Source: Phoronis australis
Taxonomy: Eukaryota > Phoronida > Phoronidae
Direction: 5' to 3'
Length of the DNA: 62,000 bases
NCBI GenBank assembly: GCA_002633005.1
Contig: NMRA01000209.1
Location: 256,569 to 318,568 of the forward strand
Part shown: positions 43,501-53,959 of the stretch, one piece after another
Position numbering within the stretch: position 1 is the first letter of the stretch
How the letters are laid out: every line of letters starts with the position of its first letter
Program-made: the position numbers and the translations under genes
Notes under the pieces: model-generated
The model's database searches: none
Told to the model about the DNA's origin: nothing
What the model saw: only the letters and a program-made list of their open reading frames with translations

Positions 43501-46500
43501 CTTTGCCATCCGGACTTAGCCTCACAAGCTAGCATTCTCTCCTTGTCCCCGTGGGGTTGCTTTCTCTCTTCGGCCCCGTGGGGTTGCTTTCTGTACTCGG
43601 CCCCGTGGGATTGCTTTCTCTTCCAGGCCCCGTGGGGTTGCATTCGCTTTTCGGTCACGTGGGGTTGCTTTCTCTACTCGGCCTCGTGGGGTTGTTTTCT
43701 CTGCTCAGCCTCAACTTTGTGAGTTTCCCTTCTCTCCTCAGTTTCAGCCTCATGGGCTTGAGCATCATTAGAGCTTGTTTTTCTGCAAACTGTCTAAGGT
43801 CATCCCAATGCAGGTCTGTTTCTTGTCCGAGGGCCATCTACTCCCGTAGGTGTGATATTGTCTCCATTGCGAGCGGCTAATTTCAACAGTTCACAATATC
43901 ATACCTTGTTACCGTCAGTAAACTGTTAGGGTGCTCGCCAATTGACACATTTTCCCATGTGTGGGTGAGCGCAAGTTGGTACAAACTGCTGATTAAAGAT
44001 TATCACTTCATTAATCTCGACCCTACACAAGCCTACTCAATTGATAATTCTTGCAACCGTTACTCTCGTTGAGCCAATAACACGCTGTCTCCATTGCTGG
44101 TTCGCTTGACTAACGATGTAACTGCTGATGCTCTTCATTAAAATTCAAGTATAACTTCAACCTCAACTCTCTTGTAACTCATTGCCCCTAGCTCGTGTCT
44201 GGGTATTTATAATCTCTAGAAATGTCAATGTTCTGGAACTTTCCAACTATTCATTCACATTGTGGAACGTTCTGGAATCGACCAATCATTCTAAAAACAT
44301 TTACTAATCTAGAATGTTCCGGACTACAATAATCACTGACATACTACCATACCACTGTAAATAAGTTACACCATAAGTAGCCTGACCCTCAGGTTAATCA
44401 AGTACTATATGTTAGTGCACAGTCACAAAACTAAAATAAAGATGATTAAGCTGAAGCTGTTGTCTGTCTACTTCTGACAAGCTCTAACAGCGTCACCTAA
44501 GAAAGCGCTCCAATGGGGGTTATAAGGTAGGAACTTCTATCAGAGCACTGGCCACAAGGCTTATTTCGATGGATTTGCTTGTACAAAACATTGCTGCACA
44601 CTTTGTAATCTCGCATAGGCGATGTCCAAGACAAATCAGCATGAGGTCTTACAATCCTTACAATCCCCAGGTGCTCCATGACATCAAGGTAATGTGGGAC
44701 AAATATCCACCCTGCTATTGCTTAGGTCCTGCACAAATGAGGGAGTACAGAGTTGGCCAGAGAAGGACCCGCCTTTTACATGTAAATCCTAATACAGCTT
44801 TGGGAAAACTGATGGTGACAGAGTGGAAGCATAATGTATTCATTCAGGAGTGCGAATGTTATTGGGAAGTTGAACGCAATTTGTATTGAAAATTGACTAA
44901 GATCTTAAATTGATGGCGGTCGAAGGGAACTCAAAATAACTGACACCAAGACCTTTAGTCTTGCACCTTAAAGTTTCCGACATACATTAAACCGGTGCTG
45001 ATGTACTCTACAGCTTGATATATTGGTACCAGAACACGTTCTGAATAACCTGCAGTGATGACATAACACTTAGGCCTACTTCGATTCTTGTTTCAGATGT
45101 TCTTTCCATTTCGCTGACATTCCAATACTTCCATCTACAAGACCCTGACAGCAACAACGAATGCAGCAATGATTACCTGTCCATCAACAATATCAAAATG
45201 TGCGGGTGGTACAATGGTACTTCTCTTAGTTACAATGGCAGTATCATAATCATGCGCTTTCGCTCAGACAATTCAACGAATCGAGGAGGTTTCAATATTT
45301 ATTATAAAGCTCACTTCCGCAACGTTTCAACAACGGGGAGTCCTCGAAACACCTACGCAACTAGAAGAGCAAAGGTGGATGTCCCTAGCACAACTAGAGC
45401 ATTGAAAACACATGGTTTAACTCCTGATTTATCAACGGCAGTAGATGACAATGCCACTAGGTGGCGCATGTCCACCCAAGCGATATCAAGCATTGAATCA
45501 ACATTGCCTACTACAAATATCAGCGCCAAGGAAACAACAGTTTTCTTGCCGGAAGTTACGAACACTACAGTTCCTATTTGCCCTGGTTCTTCCGATTGGG
45601 AGATTACATTGTACGTTGTTCTTGCAATGTTGTTGCTCGTTGCACTTACTGTTGGTTCAGTTTTCGTGTATAAAAGGTGAGTGTAGCGGTGTCTAAAGAC
45701 GGACATGCAGTGCATTGTAATGTATTCAATGAATTTCTACATTAATTGAATTGCAAATGATAACTGATGGTCATGACATCATGTTACAGTTGCAGCGTGT
45801 TTATAAGGAGACAGAATTTATCACTACATGTATGTTCGGACTTATTTCGATGGCTTCTGCTGTTTCTGATGGTTTACGTGGCTGCTGACGTCACCCAGTC
45901 AAAATCCCATGCCCGTCAACGATGTTGAATTGGTTCAAGCTGCAACACTTTCTTTTAGTACAGTAGCAAGCCCTAGCACTGTCCCAAGCGAATTAAAAAT
46001 ACTGATTTTTCAATGGCAAAAATGCATCGCATCCTAACAAGATAATCTGGTAAATCTCAGTCTGCGAGAGCCAGTGAGTGACGAACGGTGAAGGGAGTTC
46101 TCACTTAACTTATACAAATCTGAGATTACTTGGACAAATGAGATTTCCAGAAAGGCGGAAACGAAGTTTTAGAAATTCTATTTTCAACTTCGGCGAAAAG
46201 CGCAACTAATACATACAGTACCCAGCATCAGTCACTTAATAAATGGCAAAGAAAGTAGAAAATACGTAAAAATATACTTGTTGACATGCATGACACTTAT
46301 TGCCTGATACGGACAAATGTCTTGCAACCTTCACATCAATAAAGAAATGTTTTATTAGAGGCCATACGAAAGACTGACACTGTACGCTTTTGGGATTGGA
46401 AGGGGTAAGTAGTACGCCTTGGGGATTGGAATTATGCGAACAGTTGGTTGACTTTGACGTACAGTAGGTCTGATGAAATTGACCTGCAAAGTCAGTAAAA

Positions 46501-47978
46501 TCAGTTTTTTGCGAACCCTGTTCTTCGTTATACACTGTACAACTGTCCCAGTTAGGCTAGCGTGTGTGCCTCAACGCAGCTGAGAAGATACAATTAGTTA
46601 CATGTACTTTATTATCCCATGAGTATTCTGAATAACCGAGGCCTGAATGGGTCTCACCAACTCACTTGGTAGAGTTCAAAGGTGATAAATTAACCCGCTT
46701 TTTGATTTGGGTAAATTGGCGTTGTAAATCTCATTAGTGTCAACATGTTCCTTGCCCCCAATGAAGTGAAATATATGGTATTGGGAGTTCTGCCTTGCTT
46801 GAGACTAAACTTGCAGCATAAAAATTGCAGCTATCGATGAAGTGAATCAGTTTTCTTTTGTGCTCACTGGGAGTTGATTTTAAGTCCAGAAATCATTTGT
46901 TATCAAAGTTAAGGACATAATAAGACCTCGATTAACTTTCACATTGTGTGACTTGAGAGTTGTGGTAGGCATTTAGTCTTGTGCTCCATAACGTCATTTC
47001 TGAAACATAATTAAATCTTACTTGAAGTCTCCGAGAATATATTATACTACTTGGATAACTTATATAAATTATTTCTAGACTGTGATGTGTTCATAATTAC
47101 TTGACAAAACTTGTACATTGTATTCAGTCATTGCAAAATGGGAGCGGAAGAAGAAATTTCGGTCTTAATTTAAGTCTTTCTGTATTCACTTTCACGAAAC
47201 AGATCCCAGGGCGGAATTCGGTAGACCCAAGAATCTTGCGAAGACAGTCTGCGTGCTTGTTATACATCACGGTATCTTGGTCTTGCGATTTTGCGAGGTT
47301 CTAGCGCAAGTGGAATACAAGTTTGCTGTATGATGGCAAATGACCTCAACGAAAACTTACTGTGATAGGTCGAATACTTACGACGTCGTTAAGGTCTCAA
47401 TGCATTGTAACCGCATTGCACAGCACTACAAAAATATTTGCTCATCCCTGTACATGTATGAATACTTGGGCCGTATGGTGCTTTACCTTGCTTAATTTTA
47501 TCCTCTGATATCAACACAAAATGTTGCAAGTGAGCTTTACCAATTCCAGACTACTTGCCCAAATAACGGCACATTTCATAACATTTTCCTACCAATTTAC
47601 TGTGTTGAAAGTGTTCTCGGACTTCTTGTAATATATTTTGTTTGTTAATAAGTTACACTGGCACAACATTGCAGGAAAAGAAGAGGCAACGCCATCGACT
47701 CCGTCAGAGATACAAACACAAACGTTTCGTCTCATGAACCTCTCGATTCTAACATGTCACGACCTTCAGGATCAGCACTGCCTCCTGTCGGCATCACTTC
47801 AACAACCCCGAAAGAAACTCCACTTTCTAAGGATGCGTTACCTCCTCATATACCTCTCAATTTTGTCACATCGAAACCTTCAGGATCAGCAATTCCTCCA
47901 ATCGAAATCACCTCAACACCGTCGAAAGAAACTCGCCTTTCCAAGAATACGCTTCCTCCTATTCAGAAAGCAATCTAA
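37465..47978 (+). CDS. CUB-domain single-pass membrane protein (5' end not found)
   Basis: Three exons, 37465-37596, 45097-45676 and 47675-47978, join in phase (1-1, 1-2, 2-stop) into 337 residues and a stop. In order: a CUB domain (about residues 1-105), a Ser/Thr/Pro-rich stalk with several N-x-S/T sites, a transmembrane helix (LYVVLAMLLLVALTVGSVFV) followed by a KRKRR stop-transfer cluster, and a cytoplasmic tail of about 100 residues. The predicted topology is type I with an extracellular N terminus. A start exon with signal peptide is missing. A polyadenylation signal AATAAA lies at 48322. The function is unknown; CUB-stalk-TM proteins are usually receptors or adhesion molecules. It follows SVEP1 on the same strand, 4.1 kb downstream. 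Confidence 0.8.
37597..39854. other. Intron of the CUB-protein gene, left part
   Basis: Non-coding sequence with no recognised element. The short open frame at 38989-39267 has no pattern I can identify. Confidence 0.45.
39855..40745. repeat. Element-like block bounded by inverted short tandem repeats
   Basis: At 39855-39985 there are six variant units around CCGAAGGTTCACTACT (18-24 bp spacing). At 40670-40745 the reverse complement recurs (AGTAGTGAACCTTCGAAATAG, shortened here as AGTGAACCTTCGAAATAG and AGTGAACCTTTGGAATAG). The two arrays face each other across about 680 bp with no coding sequence, which suggests a non-autonomous transposon with repeated terminal motifs. Confidence 0.55.
41084..41430 (-). 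repeat. 3' LTR of the Gypsy element
   Basis: A 347-bp copy, clearly diverged from the 330-bp partner at 44150-44479. Shared blocks include TAACTTCAAC, AATGTTCC, CCACTGTAAA and ATCAAGTACT. Confidence 0.85.
41716..42240 (-). pseudogene. Gypsy integrase fragment
   Basis: The minus strand reads LTVVDFATRY (with the first catalytic Asp of the core), then after a frameshift ALLNIETERLVEELFLREIP, SKCRTQFTAELVG, and from 42069 FAYREVSQSSTGISPVYMYL followed by LYGWTQRGPLQIL. The last two are the hallmark C-terminal core of Ty3/Gypsy integrases (Q-S-S-T-G-x-S-P-x-x-L-L-Y-G). Stops and frameshifts make it non-functional. Confidence 0.85.
42741..42805 (-). pseudogene. Gag CCHC zinc knuckle, first Cys changed to stop
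   Basis: The minus strand reads AEER-stop-FFCHKAGHLARNCQER. The expected C-x2-C-x4-H-x4-C knuckle is intact except that the first Cys codon is TGA. It marks the gag region of the Gypsy element. Confidence 0.8.
43540..43712. repeat. 27-bp minisatellite, about 6 copies, inside gag region
   Basis: Tandem units around CCCCGTGGGGTTGCTTTCTC, 27 bp each, with unit-to-unit changes. Because 27 is a multiple of three, the array reads on the minus strand as a repeated ESNPT-like peptide, so it may once have been a coding repeat of the gag protein. Confidence 0.85.
44150..44479 (-). repeat. 5' LTR of the Gypsy element
   Basis: The partner of 41084-41430. The terminal CA is mutated to TA. I recognise no clear primer-binding site next to it. 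Confidence 0.85.
44480..45096. other. Intron of the CUB-protein gene, right part
   Basis: Contains a 106-codon open frame on the plus strand (44569-44889, with RSYNPYNPQVLHDIKVMWD) that resembles no family I know and has no exon signals. Ends at acceptor CGATTCTTGTTTCAG. Confidence 0.4.
45097..45676 (+). CDS. CUB-protein exon: second half of CUB, stalk and transmembrane helix
   Basis: A 580-base exon (phase 1 in, 2 out). It encodes the end of the CUB domain (LTFQYFHLQDPDSNNEC, DYLSINNIKMCGWYNGT and IIIMRFRSDNSTNRGGFNIY), then a stalk of about 85 residues rich in Ser/Thr, then CPGSSDWEITLYVVLAMLLL leading through the membrane to VFVYK. The second CUB disulphide pair (NEC...KMCGW) is kept. Donor AAAAG|GTGAGTG. 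Confidence 0.88.
45677..47674. other. Intron of the CUB-protein gene
   Basis: 2 kb, A+T-rich, no recognised element or coding sequence. Confidence 0.5.
47675..47978 (+). CDS. CUB-protein terminal exon: cytoplasmic tail with duplicated repeat
   Basis: A terminal coding exon from acceptor GCACAACATTGCAG (47674) in phase 2. It begins RKRRGNAIDSVRDTNTNVS and then holds two related units: SRPSGSALPPVGITSTTPKE / TPLSKDALPPHI and SKPSGSAIPPIEITSTPSKE / TRLSKNTLPPIQ, ending KAI and TAA at 47976-47978. The Pro pairs and Ser/Thr-Pro sites could be docking or phosphorylation sites; that is inference. Confidence 0.85.
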
Positions 47979-48747
47979 GTTAACGAGCTTTTGGGCTATG
48001 GTAAGCGTGACGATAATCTGAATCCGAAAAGTGTTGTTTGAACTTGTAGAAAACGTACAACGGCACCCCTCAAGATGACAAGTAGGTACAACAAAATCTG
48101 TCGTGTGGCAGATGATGCTCATTCCTGCGCTCTTGGAAGTCACGTGACACGGAGTAAATCGCCAACAGTTCAATTTCCTGCCAAAAATCAACACATACAA
48201 ATCTTCTTTGGCCATCATTAGGGCTGGTTTCATCAGTAATTGCAGCTGGTATTTCACGTGTTTTTAGTGATGATACTGACTGTACGTGCCCATGTAATCA
48301 TTGTTAAGATCGTTTGACTGAAATAAAATGCCACAGTATAGTGGATGATGATCCACACCACAATCATATTGGAGCAGGCTGAATAACGGCAACTTTCATT
48401 GTTCTTAGATTTGAAGTTAATTATTGTATGCCCATGGAAATTAGCGACGAAAATATGTTTTCCGTTCCGGTTATAGAAAATGTCCATACATGTTGCAGTC
48501 ATGCTCGATTTCATTCATTGGCGACAGGTCGTGTTCAGTAAAGCTACTATATTAGAATGGTTTATTTCGACATTTAAAGACATAGTTTGACACCAAAACA
48601 ACTGCTTTTCAACACAAACGAATAGCACTGTATATATCTGTTGCACAGGGCAGTTTTTCTCCCGACAGCGCGGTCAATTAGAAAAGCCCATCAGTAATGA
48701 TCTTATGCGAGTCAATTTGGAAAACAGCCTCAAGCGGTTACATAACC
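47979..48747. other. 3' region of the CUB-protein gene
   Basis: Probable 3' UTR with AATAAA at 48322-48327, about 345 bases after the stop, then intergenic sequence. No other gene seen. Confidence 0.5.
48322..48327 (+). terminator. Candidate polyadenylation signal AATAAA
   Basis: The first canonical hexamer downstream of the CUB-protein stop codon. Context alone supports it. Confidence 0.4.
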
Positions 48748-48903
48748 CAGCAGCCGATCAAGGATTTTGAGTTAGGGGGGCCCAGGGCAGAGTTTTAGCC
48801 AAGATTTTGCCCGTCAGACATTCGCAGCCCCGTACTGCCAAATGGAATCTGGGTGAATTTTAGGGGGGCATGGCCCCCTTGGCCCCCTCTAAATCCGCCA
48901 CTG
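48748..48903. mobile_element. Small hAT-type MITE, 156 bp, with TIRs and TAACC flanks
   Basis: The right end is the reverse complement of CAGTGGCGGATTTAGAGGGG, a terminus widely seen on hAT-type elements. The left end CAGCAGCCGATCAAGG...GGGGGG is its degraded partner. TAACC occurs directly outside both ends (48743-48747 and 48904-48908), consistent with part of an 8-bp hAT target duplication. It is too short to code for anything. Confidence 0.75.
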
Positions 48904-48908
48904 TAACC

Positions 48909-50268
48909 CTCTGTGATGCCAGACCGGGAAAACAGCAATGTCATTGCAATGAGCTCTCTAGCTATAGGCAGTCAACCCTTCAAAGTTTTGTTTGCTTCAC
49001 ATGAAAATTCCTTTCAATTCCATTTGTTGGCATAACTTAAATGTTTTTGCCAACGGAATGTTGAGACCGGTGTGTCAAAGATTATAAGCCCAATATAAAA
49101 TAATACAATAGAATATACTAGAATTTCACAAGCATGATTTAAAAAATAAGAAGTTGCAAGGATCAGGGATTGGAGGCTGGAAGCTCCACAATCGAACAAA
49201 GCCTATTACTCTAACTACGAGTCTTCATAATTTGTTGCATTGATAACTTAAGTAAGAAATCAATAAGTTACAAGCCTTTATTAAAAGCACGATTTTACGT
49301 AAAATTTAGAAAAATATGATTTATTTAGTGACACATAATCAAACCTTGAAGCGCAATTGACTTTCAAACAAAAAACGATTTCAAAACTATTATTTATGCT
49401 GATTGTGAGGTCCACTGAATGGGATATTGACAGTACAATAACAAGAATATTCCTTACATTTTTGCACGTCAACTTAAACATCGTAGTAATTTGCTTTTTA
49501 TAACAGCGTTCATCAAAGTATATCAAAGTAAAATCTTCACCAACTACAAAATAGCCGGTTGAACATGCCCTTCAGTTCAGCGTAAGTCGCCATGATGTCG
49601 GTGCCGCTGGAGAAGAGACTAAGTCCAATGGGAATTGTGAGCAATTTAATCACTCAATAAGTAACATCTGCGTGGCTGAAATCTGGTGAAAACCGCTGAA
49701 TGGCACAGAATAGTAGGTATAGATATTTCTCACTGAATTTCATCGTAAATTATTGGTGAAAATAACTTATACACAGTTTCAAACTCTTAACTTTTGCCAC
49801 TGTCGTCCAAGATGGCCGACGCGGTCCAAACAATTGACCCAAATTTCGCCACAAAATTTGCAATAACTTTGCAATGCTAAGCCAATTTTCATAATTTTTC
49901 AATTTTTATTGAGTAGGATGCATTATCTACATGTATCCGGGTATGTTGAATTATATTTGCAAATGGAAAAAAATGGTTCGACTGCCCTTATTTTAGCCTA
50001 CTGTTCATTCAGTCCAGCTAGCGGTCGAGGCTAAAATTCAATGAATTGTAACGATAGGTATCAAGCATGAAGTTATTCAGCACATCCACCCACAAATACT
50101 TATGTAAGAAAAATCGTAATTCAAAAGCAAAGTTATCTACTGGTTACTTCTAGCACTAATCCTGTCCGACAGTGTCCGTCGATGCTATCCGCCATTTTCA
50201 ATGTTAGGTTCAGTACTAGCCCAAGGCCTACTAGTTCCGCAAAGCAACGGCATGTACCGTTCCAATAC
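48909..50268. other. Intergenic region, nothing supported
   Basis: A+T-rich, no convincing exon on either strand. Confidence 0.45.
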
Positions 50269-50269
50269 T

Positions 50270-50530
50270 CTCCAAAATTTCTCTTACCCTATAATCGGAA
50301 TCTCAGGCTGTCGTCCTCGAAGCAAACCGTCAAGAAATAATCGCTACACATTACCGAATACGGCGACGCTCCACTCGTGGACTTCAAAAAGTCTTCCCAC
50401 TTGCGACGCAGTCTTGGGTGTGTATGTGGGAAACTTGTGCAAAGATACATCAGACTGTAGAGTATTGTCACAGCCGCCAACTACACAACGGTCTGGTATG
50501 CTTCTTCAGGTATTTAATCCAGTTTACTTT
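50270..50530 (-). pseudogene. THAP zinc-finger domain relic
   Basis: The minus strand encodes the start of a THAP domain, RCVVGGCDNTLQSDVSLHKF followed by PT, then after a frameshift near 50436 the rest: LRRKWEDFLKSTSGASPYSV, MCSDYF and CFEDDSLRFRL, with a stop at 50289. The C2CH pattern is recognisable, but the final zinc-ligand His is Tyr (CSDYF where CSDHF is expected). Frameshift, lost ligand and early stop make it a relic, from a THAP transposase or a THAP gene. Confidence 0.75.
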
Positions 50531-50727
50531 TAAAATCTTGTCTAAATTCGAAAAAAAAACAAAAGTGCTCCTCTTGGCACAACTTTGGACACTATGGACA
50601 GACTCGGAAATGCTCAGGTCACCTCCCTTGGCTAACGTATTTTACGATGATAGCCGAAGTTGAAATTTTTCTGTTCTCAAAATTTTGTGGGAACGTGGGA
50701 GCGTTTTTTTAAACGAATTACATAAGA

Positions 50728-51819
50728 ATATGCGGGATGAAATATAAAGAAATGTGGTTCACAAGCAAACTTTTTTAACAGTCAACACATGTTAACACAT
50801 ACTAACAACAACTAAATAGCATTCAGTCCCACATGTTACATAAAATTTAGGGTAACGCTGAGCAGCTTTTCCCCAGCCCTGTCAACCTGCGATCGAGAAC
50901 GACCGGAAGGCGATTGAGAACGAAATTTGGAGCGAAAAGTGAAGAAAGGCAATGTATGTAAATTTGATGAGTTTTTGGTTGTTTTTAATTTCATTATGAA
51001 AGCAGAGACTTGGGTTCAAGGCGTAACACATTGAAGAAGGACAGATAGAGGTTTAGGCCAGTGTCTATTGCAGTTATGGAGAAAAGTTGCGTTAACCGAG
51101 GCACCGCATGAGCCGAAGGTGATTTGTATGTCATTTTGGCAAATTTTGATTATTTTTGGCTCTTCATCAATTTATTAATCATGAAGTTAGAAAGAAATGA
51201 CGTGTAAAAATATAGCGCATCGCTTGTTTTCCTTCGCTTTGTCAGGATCTCTGATTTGTGGACCCTTCTCTGTTGAAAGAAACGATTGAGAACGCAATGA
51301 TAAGAAACCGGTAATACCGCATTGTGGTGTGTCGAAGAATAGTGGAATTTTTACTTATAAAAAGTTTAAAAAGTTACAAAACAGGTGCGGTGCAATGAAT
51401 TAATCATGTTTTCGCGTCGTTTGTTACCTTCGTGTCAAAATCTAAATACATGTAGCATAGCATAGCATCATGGCAATAAAATCGCCATGAGCATTCCATG
51501 TACATCAAGCGTATTATTTTAGTTATAGATATTTTCACAAATGATTTTATTTTTATTTCAGGAACAATTTAATTTTAATTGTTCGAGGCGGGCTTCAACG
51601 AACATAAAAAAATATTGCCCACACCGTGGCGGTGCACCCTACTAGGTTATGAAGTACATAATTTAGTTTTACACGAAACCACTGCGAACAAGGGGCTCAA
51701 AACTAAGACTTACCCAGGAGTTGTTCCACGTGACGTCTTAGCTGGGCGGAAATAAATGCGGCAGGGGAGAGCGAGTGTCGAATCTTCTAGCAAAATTGTC
51801 ACAGCAAAAGGAAAAAAAA
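50728..51819. repeat. 1.1-kb near-identical repeat, copy A
   Basis: About 97% identical by eye to 51835-52967, in direct orientation, offset 1,107 bases. Begins ATATGCGGGATGAAATATAA, ends CACAGCAAAAGG plus poly-A, and runs straight into the single N at 51820. No coding sequence. Confidence 0.9.
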
Positions 51820-51820
51820 N
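51820..51820. other. Single N between the two repeat copies
   Basis: One ambiguous base at the poly-A junction between the copies, followed by GTGTTCACGACATG. It marks a sequence join or a low-quality homopolymer. Confidence 0.95.
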
Positions 51821-51834
51821 GTGTTCACGACATG

Positions 51835-52967
51835 ATATGCGGGATGAAATATAAAGAAATGTGGTTCACAAGCAAACTTTTTTAACAGTCAACACATGTT
51901 AACACATACTAACAACAACTAAATAGCTTTCAGTCCCACATGTTACATAAAATTTAGGGTAACGTTGAGCAGCTTTTCCCCAGCCCGGTCAACCTGCGAT
52001 CGAGAACGACCGGAAGGTGATTGAGAACGAAATTTGGAGCGAAAAGTGAAGAAAGGCAATGTATGTAAATTTGATGAGTTTTTGGTTGTTTTTAATTTCA
52101 ATATGAAAGCAGAGACTTGGGTTCAAGGCGTAACCCATTGAAGAAGGACAGATAGAGGTTTAGGTCAGTGTCTATTGCAGTTACATGTATGGAGAAAAGT
52201 TGCGTTAACCGAGGCACCGCATGAGCCGAAGGTGATATGTATGTCATTTTGGCAAATTTTGATTATTTTTGGCTCTGCATCAATTTATTAACCATGAAGT
52301 TAGGAAGTAATGACGTGTAAAAATATACCGCAACGCTTGTTTTCCTTAGCTTTGTCATGATCTCTGATTTGTGAACCCTTTTCTGTTGAAAGAAACGATT
52401 GAGAACGCAATGATAAGAAACCGGTAAATACAAATTTGTGTCTGTTTATGCGATCGGGACCGCATTGTGGTGTGTCGAAGAATAGTGGAATTTTTACTTA
52501 CAAAATGTTTAAAAAGTTACAAAACAGCTGCGGTGCAATGAATTAATCATGTTTTCGCGTCGTTACTGTGTTACTTTTGTGTGAAAAATTAAATACATGT
52601 AGCATAGCATAGCATCATGGCAATAAAATCGCCATGAGCATTCCATGTACATCAAGCGTACTATTTTAGTTATAGATATTTTCACAAATGATTTTATTTT
52701 TATTTCAGGAACAATTTAATTTTAATTGTTCGAGGCGGGCTTCAACGAACATAAAAAATATTGCCCACGCCGTGGCGGTGCACCCTACTAGGTTATGAAG
52801 TACATAATTTAGTTTTACACGAAACCTCTGCGAACAAGGGGCTCAAAACTAAGACTTACCCAGGAGTTGTTCCACGTGACGTCTTAGCTGGGCGGAAATA
52901 AATGCGGCAGGGGAGAGCGAGTGTCGAATCTTCTAGCAAAATTGTCACAGCAAAAGGAAAAAAAAAA
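51835..52967. repeat. 1.1-kb near-identical repeat, copy B
   Basis: Differs from copy A by scattered substitutions, an ACATGT insertion near 52185 and an insertion of about 30 bases near 52428 (TTTGTGTCTGTTTATGCG). Such a pattern looks like allelic variation. Confidence 0.9.
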
Positions 52968-53454
52968 CGAATACGCCAGTGAAGTAAAAAAATGGTAATG
53001 ACTTCGCCAAGCTGGCAGACTGCCTTTGAACAATATGTTTCCTATTTTTCCTGGATATAGTTGAGTGGTTTTTGGTGGAAAACACTTCCAAAATGAATTA
53101 AAAATCCCACAAACTCTTCGTTCTGGAAAATTGGCTACCAGCTATTTCATGGGAAGTTCATAAGACTTATGTCTGGACAACGAAATATGGGTCAGATTTT
53201 AGATCATTCAACAGTAAGGGCGGGGGTAGTATAGCCCAGGTGAATCCAAACTGAACTTTGCGGTGCCATCTCTGACTGCAATACAACCTACCCTTTCTAA
53301 ACAGAGTCCGTTTTTCCAGGTGGTGGCGTGGTAAACTATTATTAAAATCGACTGGTCTATTTACACCGACTTCGTGTCTATTTACATTGTCAAGAAACAG
53401 CTAGAAAAAAAAACCTTTTCCGGCAAATCCAGATTCAGCCCCCTGGTTCCCGGA
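52968..53454. other. Intergenic spacer, nothing recognised
   Basis: Non-coding sequence between the tandem pair and the dispersed repeat. No feature supported. Confidence 0.4.
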
Positions 53455-53959
53455 CTACTAACAGAAGTACTTGTAACACGTTTTACGTTCAAGCTTGCGG
53501 CGCAGTTGTCTTGACTAGTTCGTATCTTGTGTACTTACGTGTCAGTGTATGTGGAACATACATTGTACCTCATGAAATAGATATCGTGTTGAAAAGTAGT
53601 AGTTGTGTTTAATTGGCTTTCATTGTTAAAACAAGTTGCTGCCAGACGTCTAATCCAGTTAAAACGAAATCTTTTTTATATTTCATCGTGAGTATCTACA
53701 AAGTGTTGTATCTATTGTCGGAAATTCCACTTCCCAATTTCGGGGGGAAGTTGCCTGTGACAAGCATGTGCATTAGTTTGATGCATCATTCCAAGTGACA
53801 CCTGGCGGTGTGATCTCAACTGACCACAGAAGGCAACGCGTATATTGAGCTTACATCTACATATGACGAAACAAGATTACATGTACTTCGTAATATTTAA
53901 CTTATGGGGCACGACTGTACCAGGGATGTAACCGAAACCCTTCTATGCGTATGAATCAA
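53455..53959 (+). repeat. Dispersed repeat family, copy 2 of 2
   Basis: The partner of 33685-34229; lacks the internal 39-bp duplication. The two copies are about 20 kb apart in the same orientation. Confidence 0.75.

Larger units (their letters stand above)
41084..44479 (-). mobile_element. Gypsy-type LTR retrotransposon, internally deleted
   Basis: Two direct repeats (41084-41430 and 44150-44479) form LTRs, starting TGTCAGAAGTAG on the minus strand; the left copy ends GTTGAAGTTACA, giving the expected TG...CA. Between them, on the minus strand, lie a gag part with a CCHC zinc knuckle (about 42790-42745) and an integrase segment (about 42240-41716). A purine-rich tract (GGCAGGGGTATGT) sits just before the left LTR, as a polypurine tract should. 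Protease, reverse transcriptase and RNase H are missing, and 3.4 kb is short for Gypsy. It lies in the 7.5-kb intron of the CUB-protein gene, antisense. I could not define a target-site duplication. Confidence 0.85.

Noticed and set aside
44569-44889. 106-codon plus-strand frame next to the Gypsy LTR
   Set aside because: No family, no exon signals, and it lies in an intron of the CUB gene. Could be an old repeat fragment; not supported as a gene.
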